From the NCBI GenBank assembly GCA_000708835.1, contig DF236980.1, positions 98,890-162,889 of the forward strand: a DNA stretch of 64,000 nucleotides. Reading direction: 5' to 3'. Position numbers and translations under genes: made by a program. The notes beneath the pieces are model-generated. The model was not told where the DNA came from, did no database searches, and saw nothing but the letters and a program-made list of their open reading frames with translations. Shown piece after piece: positions 54,101-64,000 of the stretch. The stretch's first letter is position 1. Each line of letters begins with the position of its first letter. This stretch comes from Klebsormidium nitens (Eukaryota; Streptophyta; Klebsormidiophyceae; Klebsormidiales; Klebsormidiaceae).

Positions 54101-57100
54101 CGCGCCCGACAGTCTGCGCTCCTCAGGGAGCAACTAGAGGCCGCCCTGAGGGGCCGGAGACACCGGTCCCTGAGCCTGGCTCTGTGGGGCTGGCGGGAGT
54201 GGGGTGTGAATAAGCGCAGGCAGCGGGAAAGGATTGCAGAGGTGGAAGTTGAGATACTGCGCAGGCGATTGGAGGCAGCGTTTGGAGCGTGGCGGGGGGA
54301 AGCCGCGAGAAAGGGGAGGAAGAGAAACGCAGTTAGGAGGGGGTTAAAGGCGGGTTATGGGCGGGTTTGGCGGCACTGGGCGTGGCGCGCCAAAGCGCGG
54401 GTGCTTCTGCGGCGGGTCTTTGCAGAGGGTGAGCGCATGTAATGTGTATCGTCCTTCTTCCCAGATAGGAGGGCACCTGAAATTGGTGTCGTTTTGTTTT
54501 GTGTTCAGACGCTGAATGCGGTTGTGTTCAGCCGGTAATTGCTTCTCTTTTGCAGATTGTTCAACGTAGACTCCCTGTCGGCCCAGTTTTTGACGCTTAT
54601 TATGATCTTCTATGCGTCGCTTTTTAAATTCTTCTATGCGTCCGTAAGTCATCTTCCATGTAACGACTGTCCAGTCGCTCTGGAAATGACTGACTAGTGA
54701 CGTCGTCTCAAATTTGACAACGCTGGAGCATACAGACTGACACTCAGGAGTCCCGCATTTACAGCGGAGGCCCGGTGGACTGTCGCCGCGCGCTTCCCAA
54801 GCCACCACTCGGAGTTCCAGGCCGCCCTGGTGTGCTTCGCCACCTGGCGCGCGTTCACACTCCATCGCGCCGCTGACCGCGCCGAGGCGGTGCGAACGGG
54901 CGCCGCTGACGTGTACAACCGGGCTCGTTTGCTGACCAAGGCCTTCCAGGCTTTGCGGATTCCGGTCGACGAGCACCGGGCGCAGAAAAAGGAGGAGCTG
55001 TTCCGGCGGAAAATGCTGTGGGCGTGGCGGAAGTGGGCGGAACGGAAGAAGGACGGAGCGACGGCAAGGGTTTTGGCGAGGTTCAGGGTGGCAGCTGGCG
55101 GGCGGACGGTCGGGGAGTTCAACCGGGCGCGAGTTCTGCGGGGTTTTGTGCGGGTTTGGAGGCGGGCTACGGAGGAGAAACGTGCGCGGGCGGAATCGTA
55201 CCGGGCGAGAAGTTCTGTGAAAAGGGCGTTAAACGGATGGGTAAAGATTAGGGAGGAGAGTCAAGAACGGGTGGCTGTTCACACCAGAAGGTGGGAACGG
55301 GTGGAATTAGGTGGCGTGTTGAACGAGTGGAAAAAATTGGGGTTGGAGAGGAAGGAAAGGGAGCGGAAAGTTGAGGTGGGGAAAAGGAAGGTTGGACGGA
55401 GATTACAGGAGGTGGGGTTGGAAGCCTGGAAGGCTTACAGCGAAAGCAGGTAAGTCCCCGCTCTGTTTCGAGGTCTTTTGAGGTTTTCTGTTCTTGTCTT
55501 GCTCGCTCGTAATCCTTTTGCTCTGAATACTTAGGCCTTCAATGTAAGGACGCCGCAAACACTTCCTTTCCGGTGGAACGGAACAGTGAAAAGGACAAAC
55601 TGACATCGGGTACCTGGGGGAAACGAGAACCCTTCAGAACCCTTGGCCTTTAAAACTGTAGTGCTCTTAAAAGCTGAAGTGTGACAGACTAGCGTGTCAC
55701 GTATACGAACTCCGTTCCAACATTCGATCTTTACACTGCCCCGAACCCTTCCTGTGGGTGCTGTCTGCTCAGACCAGTAATCAGGTCCTCGTTTTGTCCG
55801 AGTTTTTGAACCCGTTCTTAGGTACTAAGCCGAAGAGCAGAGACAGAAGGGCCGGCCTTCACAGCCACGTTAGCAGAGCTGCAGGCCTGCATGTCTCCGC
55901 GGTTGAACAATCATTGGATGGGGCGAGCTGCAATTCAACGTGTTTCCTTGCAGTCCCTCCACACCAGATTCGACTCATTCACTGCACCTGGACTCTTAAG
56001 CCGCACATTGTGAGTGGCAGATTTTCAAACTCACGAAGATTCTTCAAGAAATTCGCTTTCTAGCTTCTCCTCGATTCATCTTTTTAAGCTTCCTCACGTC
56101 TGACTCCTCTGCAAACCAACTTTTGCAGGCGACACAAGCGCAGCGTCTCCCTCCTAGCGCGTAAGCACGCGTCCCTTCTCCTGAAGCGCCGCACCTTACG
56201 CTCCTGGCTGGCGCGTTTCGCGTGGAGAGACCTCAAAGAACGGGCCAATCAGCTGCGAGAGCACAGGCTCAAGCGCGCCACGTGGCGCGCTCTCATTCGC
56301 CACACGCGGGAGTCGCAGGTCGTCCGGGACTTGGTCATTGGGTCCCGCACACGGGGCTTCAGCGTGGCGACCAGCTTGCACTCCTCGCGGGCCAGAGTGT
56401 CGCTCCTTGGAAGCGGTCGGGTGACGCCTAGGTTTGGGCAAGGAACGCCCAAGTCTGGCCGGGATACGCCAAGACTTGGTCGGGCGACTCCGAGAGCTGC
56501 TCCGGGGAAGTTGAAAGCCGGGGGGGATCCCCCAAAACCTGCTCGGAAGACGTCCAATTCAGCGCTAAAAACAACAAAAAGTGATCGGAAGGAACTCACA
56601 TCTGGCTGGGTCACGCCCGAGTCTGGCCAAGAGACGCCAAGCCTTGGACGGGGGACGCTGACAGCTGCTCGGGAGGGTTCGAAGATATGCCGGCAGGCCC
56701 CAAATCCTGCTCGGGAGACGCCCAATCGAGCTCCGGACAGTCCAGAGTCTGATCAGCAGAAACCCACGTCGAGTCGGGGCACGCCCAACCCAGCTCGACT
56801 TATCGAAGAATCTGGTCGGGAAGAGCTCAAGACGGCGACCAACTTCAGTGAAGGACAGGCGCTTCGGTCGGCCCGGGGCGTACCGCAAACGTCTCGGTTT
56901 GCTGCGCTGGAAGAAGGGGAGAAAAGGACGCGAAAGAGCGGGATCAGACTTCGCAAGAAAGGGTTCTCGGAAAATGTGAGCTCAGGATTGACGGCGATTG
57001 GGGTTGAGGGTCAGGGAAAGGGCAGCGGAAAGGTCACGGAGAGGCTGATCTCCGAAGGGAGAGCCGTCGACAAAGGCGGAGCTTTGCGAAGAGTTGCCGG

Positions 57101-57959
57101 CTCTCTGAACGGTGGACACGTGTCTCCGCGCGTTGCTCGGGTGGAATCTGAGAGTGTCAGGGCGACGTCTCGGGGGCCGTCCGAATTCGAGACGACGCTG
57201 AAGACGGACAAAGCGTCAGCAGAGGGTGAGGAGTCGGCGCTGACGTCAGCAGCGGAAGAGGGCCCGGCGCTGACGTCAGCAGGCGGTCTGCGGGAGATTG
57301 CGGGTGACGATGATGGTCTGGCTGGGTGTGCTGAGCTTCAAGAGCGGGCTGATCTAGAGACAGAGGGAAGACGACTCAGGGGGGGGGGGCGGTTAGCCCC
57401 GGAGATTTCTACTGGTTCAGATTGTATGGTGCTTGATTCACCGCAAATGGAATCCCCCAGCGCCATGGTTGCTGATTGCGAGCGAGAAGTGACCGGCAGA
57501 ATGGACGTCAGGAGAGAGCCTTTCAATGAACGGTTGTCCGTGAGTGGCGAGATAGTGACGGAGGCTCGGGACGTAACGGCCGGGAGAAACGGTCCGGGGC
57601 GGAAAAGTGTTTGCGGGATCCGGAAGGAGCGCTCGGGGCAACCAGTGTCAGCACGGCACGTGGCTGCTGACGTGTCGCCTGTTGAAAGCGAAACGCTTGC
57701 AGGAACAGCTGAAAGGATAGAGGGGCCGAAGAGGGGCGGAGGTGCAGAAAGGAGGGCGAGACGGGACCCGGAATCAAACGTGGGGCGGACGGAAGCCGCT
57801 GGATCTACGCGAGTGGATGCAATTTGGGAGAGAGGCGAAGTGGGAAACAGAGGCGCAACGCTGCGTCGAGAAGAAGCGAAAGCCGGGGATAGGGGCCGGA
57901 ATAGCTATCAGGCGACAGGTGGAGCCCAGAGGGAAGTAAGCGGTGGTATGCCCAGGTAA
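51177..57959 (+). CDS. Sfi1-like centrin-binding repeat protein
   Basis: Five exons, 51177-51687, 52310-52717, 53493-54428, 54765-55449, 56129-57959; phases 1,1,1,2 agree, giving 1456 aa to the TAA at 57957. The first exon is coiled-coil-like (VSSVIQQLHKRVFTLQQQC). From exon 2 to the start of exon 5 there are many spaced Trp-containing helices of Sfi1 type, for example LRGWRAWQKK, LRLCFWGWQ, RALLAWKNE, LRGWLSSLRRR, LRVFKLWKKRAR, SLALWGWREW, LEAAFGAWRGE, MLWAWRKWAERK, LRGFVRVWRR, LNGWVKIREE and LRSWLARFAWRDL. In yeast and animals such repeats bind centrin along a long helix at spindle poles and centrosomes. Exon 5 then becomes disordered, opening with a seven-residue repeat array. The start is the first ATG in phase; upstream exons cannot be excluded. 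Confidence 0.8.
56403..56822 (+). repeat. 21-bp / 7-residue degenerate tandem array in Sfi1-like gene
   Basis: About 20 consecutive seven-residue units follow the last Sfi1-type repeat, with consensus T-P-x-x-G-R-x: TPRFGQG, TPKSGRD, TPRLGRA, TPRAAPG, then diverged units, then TPESGQE, TPSLGRG, APNPARE, TPNRAPD, SPESDQQ and TPNPARL. The register holds across the whole array although several units have lost TP. The many TP/SP dipeptides are potential proline-directed kinase sites (inference). Confidence 0.8.
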
Positions 57960-60146
57960 AGGAAGTCCGGAACAGCCAGCGAGCATAAACTAGGAAACGT
58001 AAGAGTGCAAAAGGCGGTGCGAAAGAGTACGGGGACGCTTGTGAGTGTCTTGGGGGAAAAGCGTCCGAAGCGGTTCTCGTATGTGGAGACAAAGGTGCGA
58101 GAGATCGCCACCGTGCGGGCCGATCAAAATAAGAGACCGAGCGTCAATGGGAAGACTTCCGGGTTTAGGAGCGAAAAGAGAGGGGCAGGGACGGGTGCGC
58201 GGACGGCGAAGAATCTTGCGGTGCTTTCGCCGCAGTCTGTGGGCGGTTTGTCGCCTTGGGAGGGAGCGGAAAGTGTGTGGTCGCCGGAGGGGATCCCTTC
58301 GAGAGGGCATGCAGTTTCAGCTGAAAGCGGGTGCCCGCCTGAACACGACGGCCCGGGGGGTTTCTGGCTCGGCACAAACGACCCTCCGGAAGATAATGGT
58401 GGGACGGAGTGGCTCAGAAACCGGGAGACATCCTTGGCGGCCGATCATCTTGACTTGGATGGAAACAGAATCCAGACTGACCAGAAGACGACAGTTTTGC
58501 CAGCAGGGGGGGACGGGAGGACACGTGGCAGCCGAACATTCGTCGAGGCCGAGCACGGTCGAGGGGCCCAGGGACGAATACAGGTACAGGAGAAGGTCGA
58601 GCTACGTGAGGGTGTTCCCCAAGAGTGGGCGGACGGATCGCGAAGGGACCGGAATGAAGCGGCGGGTGGAGCGGAAGGAGCGGACCATAGGAAGACCGCA
58701 GGAAATCTGCGGACGGCGATCTGTGACGGAGGGCGGAATCCGGGGATCCGGGAGAGCGGAATGGAGGACGGAATGGAAGGCGTCGTCTGCGCCCCAGGGG
58801 AAGTAAACTTGGTAGAATCGGGGGAGGAGACCAGTGACCGCTGCTGGGAAGAGACTGGAATGGACGACTGTCGTTTGGCCAGCGCGAGAGGGCTGGGACG
58901 TGCCAGTATCGGCAATGTACATGTGGCTACTTCTCGACAATCCGACGGACAATTTGACGGAGAGTCTAATAGACGGATTGCCGGAAATTCGGACCGACAA
59001 ACGTTGGGTGATGAACAGAGGGACGCCGTGGAGTTCAGCCGGGGGGGTTATTGCACGGTGTGGGCTAGGCCCCCAAAACAAAGCGCCTCGCTTGACGAAA
59101 ACGAATGTCAAGAGTGGCCGGCGATAGAATCGTTTGCTCGGCTGCTGCCGTCTTCCGGTCGCCAGGAAAGGCGGAGTGCGGCGGAGCAGGAGGGGGCCTT
59201 TTCACACCACGAGGAATGGCAGCCAGACCTTCAGTCAGCGGACGGGTGTGATGAGGCTCTGGGTGAGGACAAATTGGCGCCTTTCCGGGAGTTGAGATTG
59301 AGTGCTGACGAGGGCAGTGACCAATGGGACCGAGAATCTTGCAGCTCACAGGATGAAGGGCGAGCTGACGTCGCCGCGGTAGATGTATTGGGAAACGGTG
59401 TGGCAGGCAAGCGCACAATCGCAAAGCCGCTGAGCATTGCCGGACGCGGAAGGGTTAGCGGCAGGAGCATCCGTGATCCACCGGATGCCCCAACGGGTGT
59501 GAATGAGGAGGTTGGAGCGATAGGGGACTTTCCGTTTGGGTTGGAAACGGAAGAGCGGAAAAGCTGGTCTCTGCAAGGAGACGGTAATTGGGACGTCCGA
59601 GAACGTGGGGTTGGGGCCGGTGAGCTGCTTTCGGGGCGTCTCGAAGCGGATCGTTTCTGCGAAACGGTCGCCCCGGTTCGAAACCCCTCGACAGCTGCGG
59701 CTACCGAGGAACAAGGTCGGAGGAGAGAGGATGTGACGGCTGGGGTGGCGGTCAGGAAGAGCGCGGCGAGGTGGCCGCCTGACCGGTTGCCACGTGGCAT
59801 CGCAGGATTGTCTGCGGGGGCTTTAGAAAAGGAGACGGCGGGAAAGACTCGTCACGGCAGTCTCGTGAGATGGCCTCCGGGAGCCTTTGAGAGCAGCGGG
59901 TCTCGAAGGAATTCTGGAAAAGGTTACGAGAATGGTAACGATGTTCTTCCGCCCAGTTTTGAATCCCCGGGTGCGAAGCATAGGAGGGCGAGCGCGCCTT
60001 CCGTCGCTCTAGAAGCGGCTGGGGAGACGCCAACCGGGCCGGAGCTTGTGCGGGGTTTCAGAGTTGTCGAGCCTGACTGCGCGCTGGGGCCCAGACATTG
60101 TACAAACAGTATTCCGCAAGGTAATGATGACTTACAAGCAGATTGA
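57960..60146 (+). CDS. Open extension in frame with the Sfi1-like gene, behind one stop
   Basis: Downstream of the TAA at 57957-57959 the same frame stays open for 728 codons to the stop ending at 60146. Composition (Gly, Arg, Glu, Asp, Ser-rich, disordered) resembles the end of exon 5. A strong donor CAG|GTAAAG overlaps the stop (GT at 57956-57957), so a short intron of length 3n could remove it; stop loss, readthrough or an assembly error are alternatives. High GC lengthens chance frames here, and other frames also have long ORFs, so coding status is uncertain. Confidence 0.35.
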   Translation, partial: RKSGTASEHKLGNVRVQKAVRKSTGTLVSVLGEKRPKRFSYVETKVREIATVRADQNKRPSVNGKTSGFRSEKRGAGTGARTAKNLAVLSPQSVGGLSPWEGAESVWSPEGIPSRGHAVSAESGCPPEHDGPGGFWLGTNDPPEDNGGTEWLRNRETSLAADHLDLDGNRIQTDQKTTVLPAGGDGRTRGSRTFVEAEHGRGAQGRIQVQEKVELREGVPQEWADGSRRDRNEAAGGAEGADHRKTAGNLRTAICDGGRNPGIRESGMEDGMEGVVCAPGEVNLVESGEETSDRCWEETGMDDCRLASARGLGRASIGNVHVATSRQSDGQFDGESNRRIAGNSDRQTLGDEQRDAVEFSRGGYCTVWARPPKQSASLDENECQEWPAIESFARLLPSSGRQERRSAAEQEGAFSHHEEWQPDLQSADGCDEALGEDKLAPFRELRLSADEGSDQWDRESCSSQDEGRADVAAVDVLGNGVAGKRTIAKPLSIAGRGRVSGRSIRDPPDAPTGVNEEVGAIGDFPFGLETEERKSWSLQGDGNWDVRERGVGAGELLSGRLEADRFCETVAPVRNPSTAAATEEQGRRREDVTAGVAVRKSAARWPPDRLPRGIAGLSAGALEKETAGKTRHGSLVRWPPGAFESSGSRRNSGKGYENGNDVLPPSFESPGAKHRRASAPSVALEAAGETPTGPELVRGFRVVEPDCALGPRHCTNSIPQGNDDLQAD

Positions 60147-61072
60147 GACCGCATAGCTAGCGTTCCGACCTGACGGTTAGAATCCACTACTTGGAGCTTA
60201 AAGGTGTCGGGACATGGGTGTTGAGAAGCAGCACCGTCGTGATTGAGCGAGCGCGTTGGAGAGTCGCAAATTACAACCTTAACTCATGACGAGTGAGCTG
60301 GATCGTGACGTTGTCTCTGCCGGATCGTCAAATAGCAACCTGAGCGTCGTTGCATTTAAGTCCGCTGTCATGGCATAGGACTAGGAATGCATGAAATGTC
60401 CTATACATCATGGTGACCGCGTCGGTCTTGCAAAAGCCCGGGTTCAATCACGGCGGCCGTTCGAACCCTTGAAATAAGTCAATGATGGTGGGTCATGTCG
60501 GCACTCTAGGACGAATTCAGTTACGTATGCAGTGGCACTCATCATGACGGCTAGCCATGCTGGCATGTACCGGCGCGCGCCATGGCGGCCTGGCACATGC
60601 ACGCGATAGCTCATGGTGCGGATTCAATACCCTTCGTCATGGCCGTGACACATATAGGCGGCTGGCTACTAGCAGCTCCGCATGTGCTCATTTTCGTTAA
60701 GACTCAGCGTCATTAATCGTGCATGCGATCGACTGCAGCCGGCGGCCCGGCTGCGGCGATGATGGATGCATCTGACGGGCAGCATTGAACAAGATACATT
60801 TGCAGTCCTGCCATGTTGATGCTTTGTACGACGTTGCCACATAGCTTATTACGTTTGACCTTGCAAGCTTCCCGTCGACCTGTTTAACAAAACCGGGAAT
60901 CTAGTTGTCTACATCCAGCGACTGCTGGTTTGTCTCTGAAAACTCGTTCGGCACTTGGCAGTCGCGTCTCTTGAAACGAATCAAAACGAAACATCGCAAA
61001 CGCGCTCTAATTGAAGGCAGTTGCACCACTATCATGACTGTGTCGACTTGTGACCTGACGAGGGTTTTTAAG
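60147..61072. other. Intergenic between convergent Sfi1-like and NDPK genes
   Basis: Contains the 3' flanks of both neighbours. No reading frame resembles a known protein; a sequence near 60425-60475 looks slightly tRNA-like but does not fold as one. Confidence 0.5.
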
Positions 61073-63240
61073 CTACTTCTCGTACACCCACTTGTGGATG
61101 TCCAATCCGTAAGATACAAGGTCTTCGGGCGTGAACCACAGCCCAATCTCCTTCTTGGCACTGTCTGGCGAGTCGCTCCCATGGATGATGTTCCTGCAAA
61201 GTAACGGTGCGGGCGACGAGCTGACTACTTCTTCCTCACATATCAGCCTGGGAGGACTCTCTGTAGGCTTCTTACAGATGTGTAAGATAAACACTGCCTC
61301 GTCTTATTCATGTTATGAACTCCAGCTCAAAATGAAGGAGCTGAAGTCAGTGATACCAACGTCTTGAAGTCTAGTCGAAAAGGATTACTCGAGCCTCACA
61401 TATAATGATTCATGAGAACTGATCCGCGAAGTTGGGGTTGGCAATCCAGTCCTGAGGATTATAGTGGCTGAATGGGATGATTCGAGCCTTGACAAATGAA
61501 TAATTCATTGAAAACTGATTAGCGAAGTTGGGACTGGCGATCCAGTCCCGAAGAGCATACGCAGAGCCTTCTGGTCTCTCAGATTTTTGCACCAATTCGA
61601 TAGATTTTTGGAAGGCAAACTGCGGCCATACCTGCCAACCTGGATGCCAAAGTCTCCCCTGATGGTTCCTGGCGCCGATTCCAGCGGTTTCGTCGCTCCA
61701 ATCATTTTCCTCCCGTAAGTGACAACGCCCTGTCCCTCCCACACCTAAGACACGAAAGAGGTGGTTCACACGAAAACTTGACATACACTGATACTGTCAG
61801 CAAAGCTGGAGAGAGGTTACGGCAGGTTGGTCTGAAATATGAAGATGGGAATTCGGGTTTACTTTGCTTTGTCCCAATTTCTGAAGGCAGAGCTGAACAA
61901 TCTGAGATTTCTGTCACAGCCTAAGCATGCCCTGAAACCCTTTTATTGTGCAGGCTTTGTTTGTGTGCGGGAAGGAATGCCTATCAAATGAACAGTTAAG
62001 ATGATCAAGAGCCTCGGAGTCCTCTTACAAAGAAGTTTACCTGGACGCTCATGTCATGCCACTTTCTAATTCCAGGATAGATCGAGCAGCCCTCGGAGAG
62101 GCGGCCACAAAACGTCAAGCACGCACTCCGCAAATCTCACCATTGCAAGGACCGGCCCCGAGCTGAGGAAATCGGTAAGGCCCTCGAAGAAGGGGCGCCC
62201 CTCATGCTCTGCGTAGTGCTTTCCAGCAAACTCCTTTGTGGGGACGAGGATCTTGACTGCCACCAGCTTGTAGCCTTTCCTCTCAAAGCGGGCGATGATG
62301 TCAGCGATCTGCAACAGAGACCGATGAAGTGCCGTGATTGGACAGCCGTGGAGGAAGTATAGGTGCACAATGGAATGCACACTGGAAAGAGTTTTCTTGG
62401 CTTCCATTCACTGCAAATTTTCGTTTCTCTGGCTTCTGCGTGTCAGCAACAAACTGGACGAACTAACAAAACTAGAGAACCAATCTGGTGCAAAACGTTG
62501 ATCAGAACGTACTAAGATCCTCAATCACTAAGTCTAGTGGATCGGTGAACCGATTGACTGGGTGTCAGCATACTGCCATAACTGGTGGACTCACCAGTCC
62601 CCTCTGCACTCCATCAGGCTTGATTGCAATGAAGGTCCTTTCAGCCTGTAGAACCATCAAAATTAGTCGTCATTGATTGACTCATGCAACAATCGGCGTA
62701 AAGAGAGAGTTGATAGAAGCTGCAAAGAATCTCCAAGGATGTTTGATTCAGTCTGCTCTTCAGGTCGTTGATCACAAGAAGGAAGACAGATCCAGGCCTT
62801 GCTACTTCAAAGCAGATAAAGTAAAGTGGTCCTCACCTCCTCTGCGCTCACTGTACCACTGCCCACAAAAGCTGCATTGAGAACACTTCCGCTTCAGAGT
62901 ACTGTTCACTTTGCCGGGATGAGATGGACACTAAAGTGCATACTTTGATACTACACAAGCCAAAGGCTCTGGCCACAGGTTGCATCAGTGGCACCACTCG
63001 CTGGGCGGCCGCACTGGCCAACATCATCCAATCCAAGCGGAGCTTGTGCGCTGATGAGTGCACATTCGGAGTGGTTGCGTTGGGCGCACCTGCAACTGCT
63101 GCTGTTGCCGCCAACCAGTTCCCCCGGCGCGCTCCTTGTGAGCCATTGCATGCTTGATGCACCACTGCCCTTACTGCGGGGCCCTGGCTGAGCGCACCAC
63201 ATGCAACGCTTCTGCCTGCAGTCGCCAACCAAATCTGCAT
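61073..63240 (-). CDS. NDPK3: Organelle-targeted nucleoside diphosphate kinase (NDPK3-like)
   Basis: Transfers the gamma phosphate from ATP to NDPs through a phospho-His intermediate. Six exons: 63090-63240, 62837-62871, 62595-62645, 62141-62308, 61632-61744, 61073-61193; all in phase, 212 aa. The core shows [66 protein letters not shown] and NIIHGSDS, whose His (about residue 176) is catalytic. The N-terminal ~60 residues are basic and hydrophobic with almost no acid ([20 protein letters not shown]...), and a hydrophobic stretch precedes SAEEAERTF, as in plant NDPK3 proteins sent to mitochondria or chloroplasts. The first two exons are the least certain. The ATG at 63240 is the first in frame. 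Confidence 0.92.
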
Positions 63241-64000
63241 ATGAGATTGTTGAAATATCAAGATATCATATCACAACCTACTGTTCGAACCTAGCAGACT
63301 TCTATGTTGATTGCTAACCGTGCAACTCATCCATTCAAATCCTGGAAATACATGCCCCACTCCTGATTGATGCATCCTTTCAGCCAGCGCTGCATTCGTC
63401 GCGGGTGCAAACATTGTTCAAGCGCACCTGCATTCGGACGGCCCATCCTTGTTAGCGCAGAGCGCCAGGCGGCTCTCATCGCTTGAGTCCTCATGATTGA
63501 CTAGAAATGCTGATGGTGGAACGAGTGGTGGAAGGTTTCAGCACGATTCGTGCACTAATAAGCAGTCCTCCACCACCTTTTGGCAGTGGCGAAGTCCGTT
63601 GTGCTTGAAAGAAGCAGTGATTGATCTGCTCATGCAATGCTGCCTGCCAAATGGCAATTAATGCTCCTGGTGACCGTCACCAGGGGCACTGGCAACTGCG
63701 CCACCCTGCAAATCTTTGTACGCACTGACGCACAGCCGACCGTCGATCGTAATAACCCCTCTTGGTTTGTCGTCCGATTTGCTTTCACGTGATAGAAATC
63801 TAGCCTGGTCGATCCAGGATGTACTTATGCCATGAGAAGAGAACATCCAGGATGTACTTATATGCCATGAGAAGCCTATTAAGGCTATGGCCCTACTGGC
63901 TGCGGCGTATTTGAAAAGAGACCATCATCTGAGGTATAACCAGGATAATTAACCCTTTAACAGCGGCTGTTGCCTTTTGTTGCCTTTCGCAACAACATAC
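63241..64000. other. NDPK upstream region and window edge
   Basis: Upstream of the minus-strand NDPK start. No protein-coding signal was recognised; the only structure seen is the short tandem repeat at 63812-63874. Confidence 0.5.
63812..63874. repeat. Two-copy tandem repeat, period 33 bp
   Basis: ATCCAGGATGTACTTAT followed by GCCATGAGAAG occurs at 63812-63839 and again at 63845-63874, the second copy with an extra AT. Function unknown. Confidence 0.85.

Noticed and set aside
58045-58806. 253-codon plus-strand frame and several long minus-strand frames at 57400-60200
   Set aside because: High GC gives long overlapping frames on all strands here; none shows a motif, and only the frame continuous with the Sfi1-like gene has a positional argument.
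60425-60475. tRNA-like stretch with GGGTTCAATC and GGTTCGAAC (reverse strand) elements
   Set aside because: The bases flanking the TTCAATC loop do not pair as a five-base T stem, and no D arm or acceptor stem could be drawn on either strand.
62951-63232. Alternative minus-strand frame in the NDPK first exon region
   Set aside because: It cannot be joined in phase to the NDPK core, whereas the frame from 63240 joins through a CAG|GTGCGC donor to give a transit-peptide-like N-terminus.

Overview
The window is nuclear DNA of a plant-lineage eukaryote. Most genes are cut into many short exons with GT-AG introns and acceptors usually ending in TGCAG or GCAG. The gene set is typical of streptophytes: plant cysteine oxidase, a DRP3-type dynamin, plant NKAP, a plant SAP30-related (AFR) protein, a receptor-like kinase with an ALE2-type ectodomain, and an organellar NDP kinase. 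Roughly balanced base composition, compact spacing, an Sfi1-like centrin-binding protein and a tandem pair of MYND-finger proteins suggest a streptophyte alga (Klebsormidium-like) rather than an angiosperm. That assignment is inference from gene content; no search was run.

Layout. 1-2419 (-): plant cysteine oxidase, 3' end off the window, middle exons not found. 3606-11272 (-): DRP3-like dynamin, 20 exons, complete. 14883-19619 (-): NKAP homolog, 10 exons, complete. 23101-27263 (-): SAP30/AFR-like Sin3-HDAC subunit, 6 exons, complete. 29928-31932 and 33350-35343 (+): two paralogous ARM-like/MYND-finger genes, each carrying one single-base frame difference relative to the other. 36778-49955 (-): a 22-exon receptor-like kinase. 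51177-57959 (+): Sfi1-repeat protein, 5 exons, followed in the same frame by a further 2.2-kb open stretch behind a single TAA. 61073-63240 (-): NDPK3-like kinase, 6 exons. For DRP3, NKAP, AFR, the kinase, the Sfi1-like gene and NDPK3 I assembled exon chains by hand, and every junction keeps phase.

The standout is the receptor kinase. Its ectodomain combines a signal peptide, a beta-helix-like region resembling polymorphic outer-membrane protein repeats, one EGF-like module, a long Pro-rich segment dense in N-glycosylation sequons and a Cys-rich ALE2-type module. A transmembrane helix and an RD kinase follow. It contains a 5-nt microexon that restores the conserved G-Y of the activation segment, and three tandem copies of one intron's 5' splice donor. 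Second is the Sfi1-like protein, whose C-terminal half carries an array of about 20 seven-residue repeats rich in TP.

The genes are unrelated housekeeping, signalling and cytoskeletal functions and form no operon-like unit. The kinase and the Sfi1-like gene are divergent and share about 1.2 kb of upstream DNA. Several intergenic stretches of 1-3.6 kb hold only short tandem repeats or nothing I recognise.
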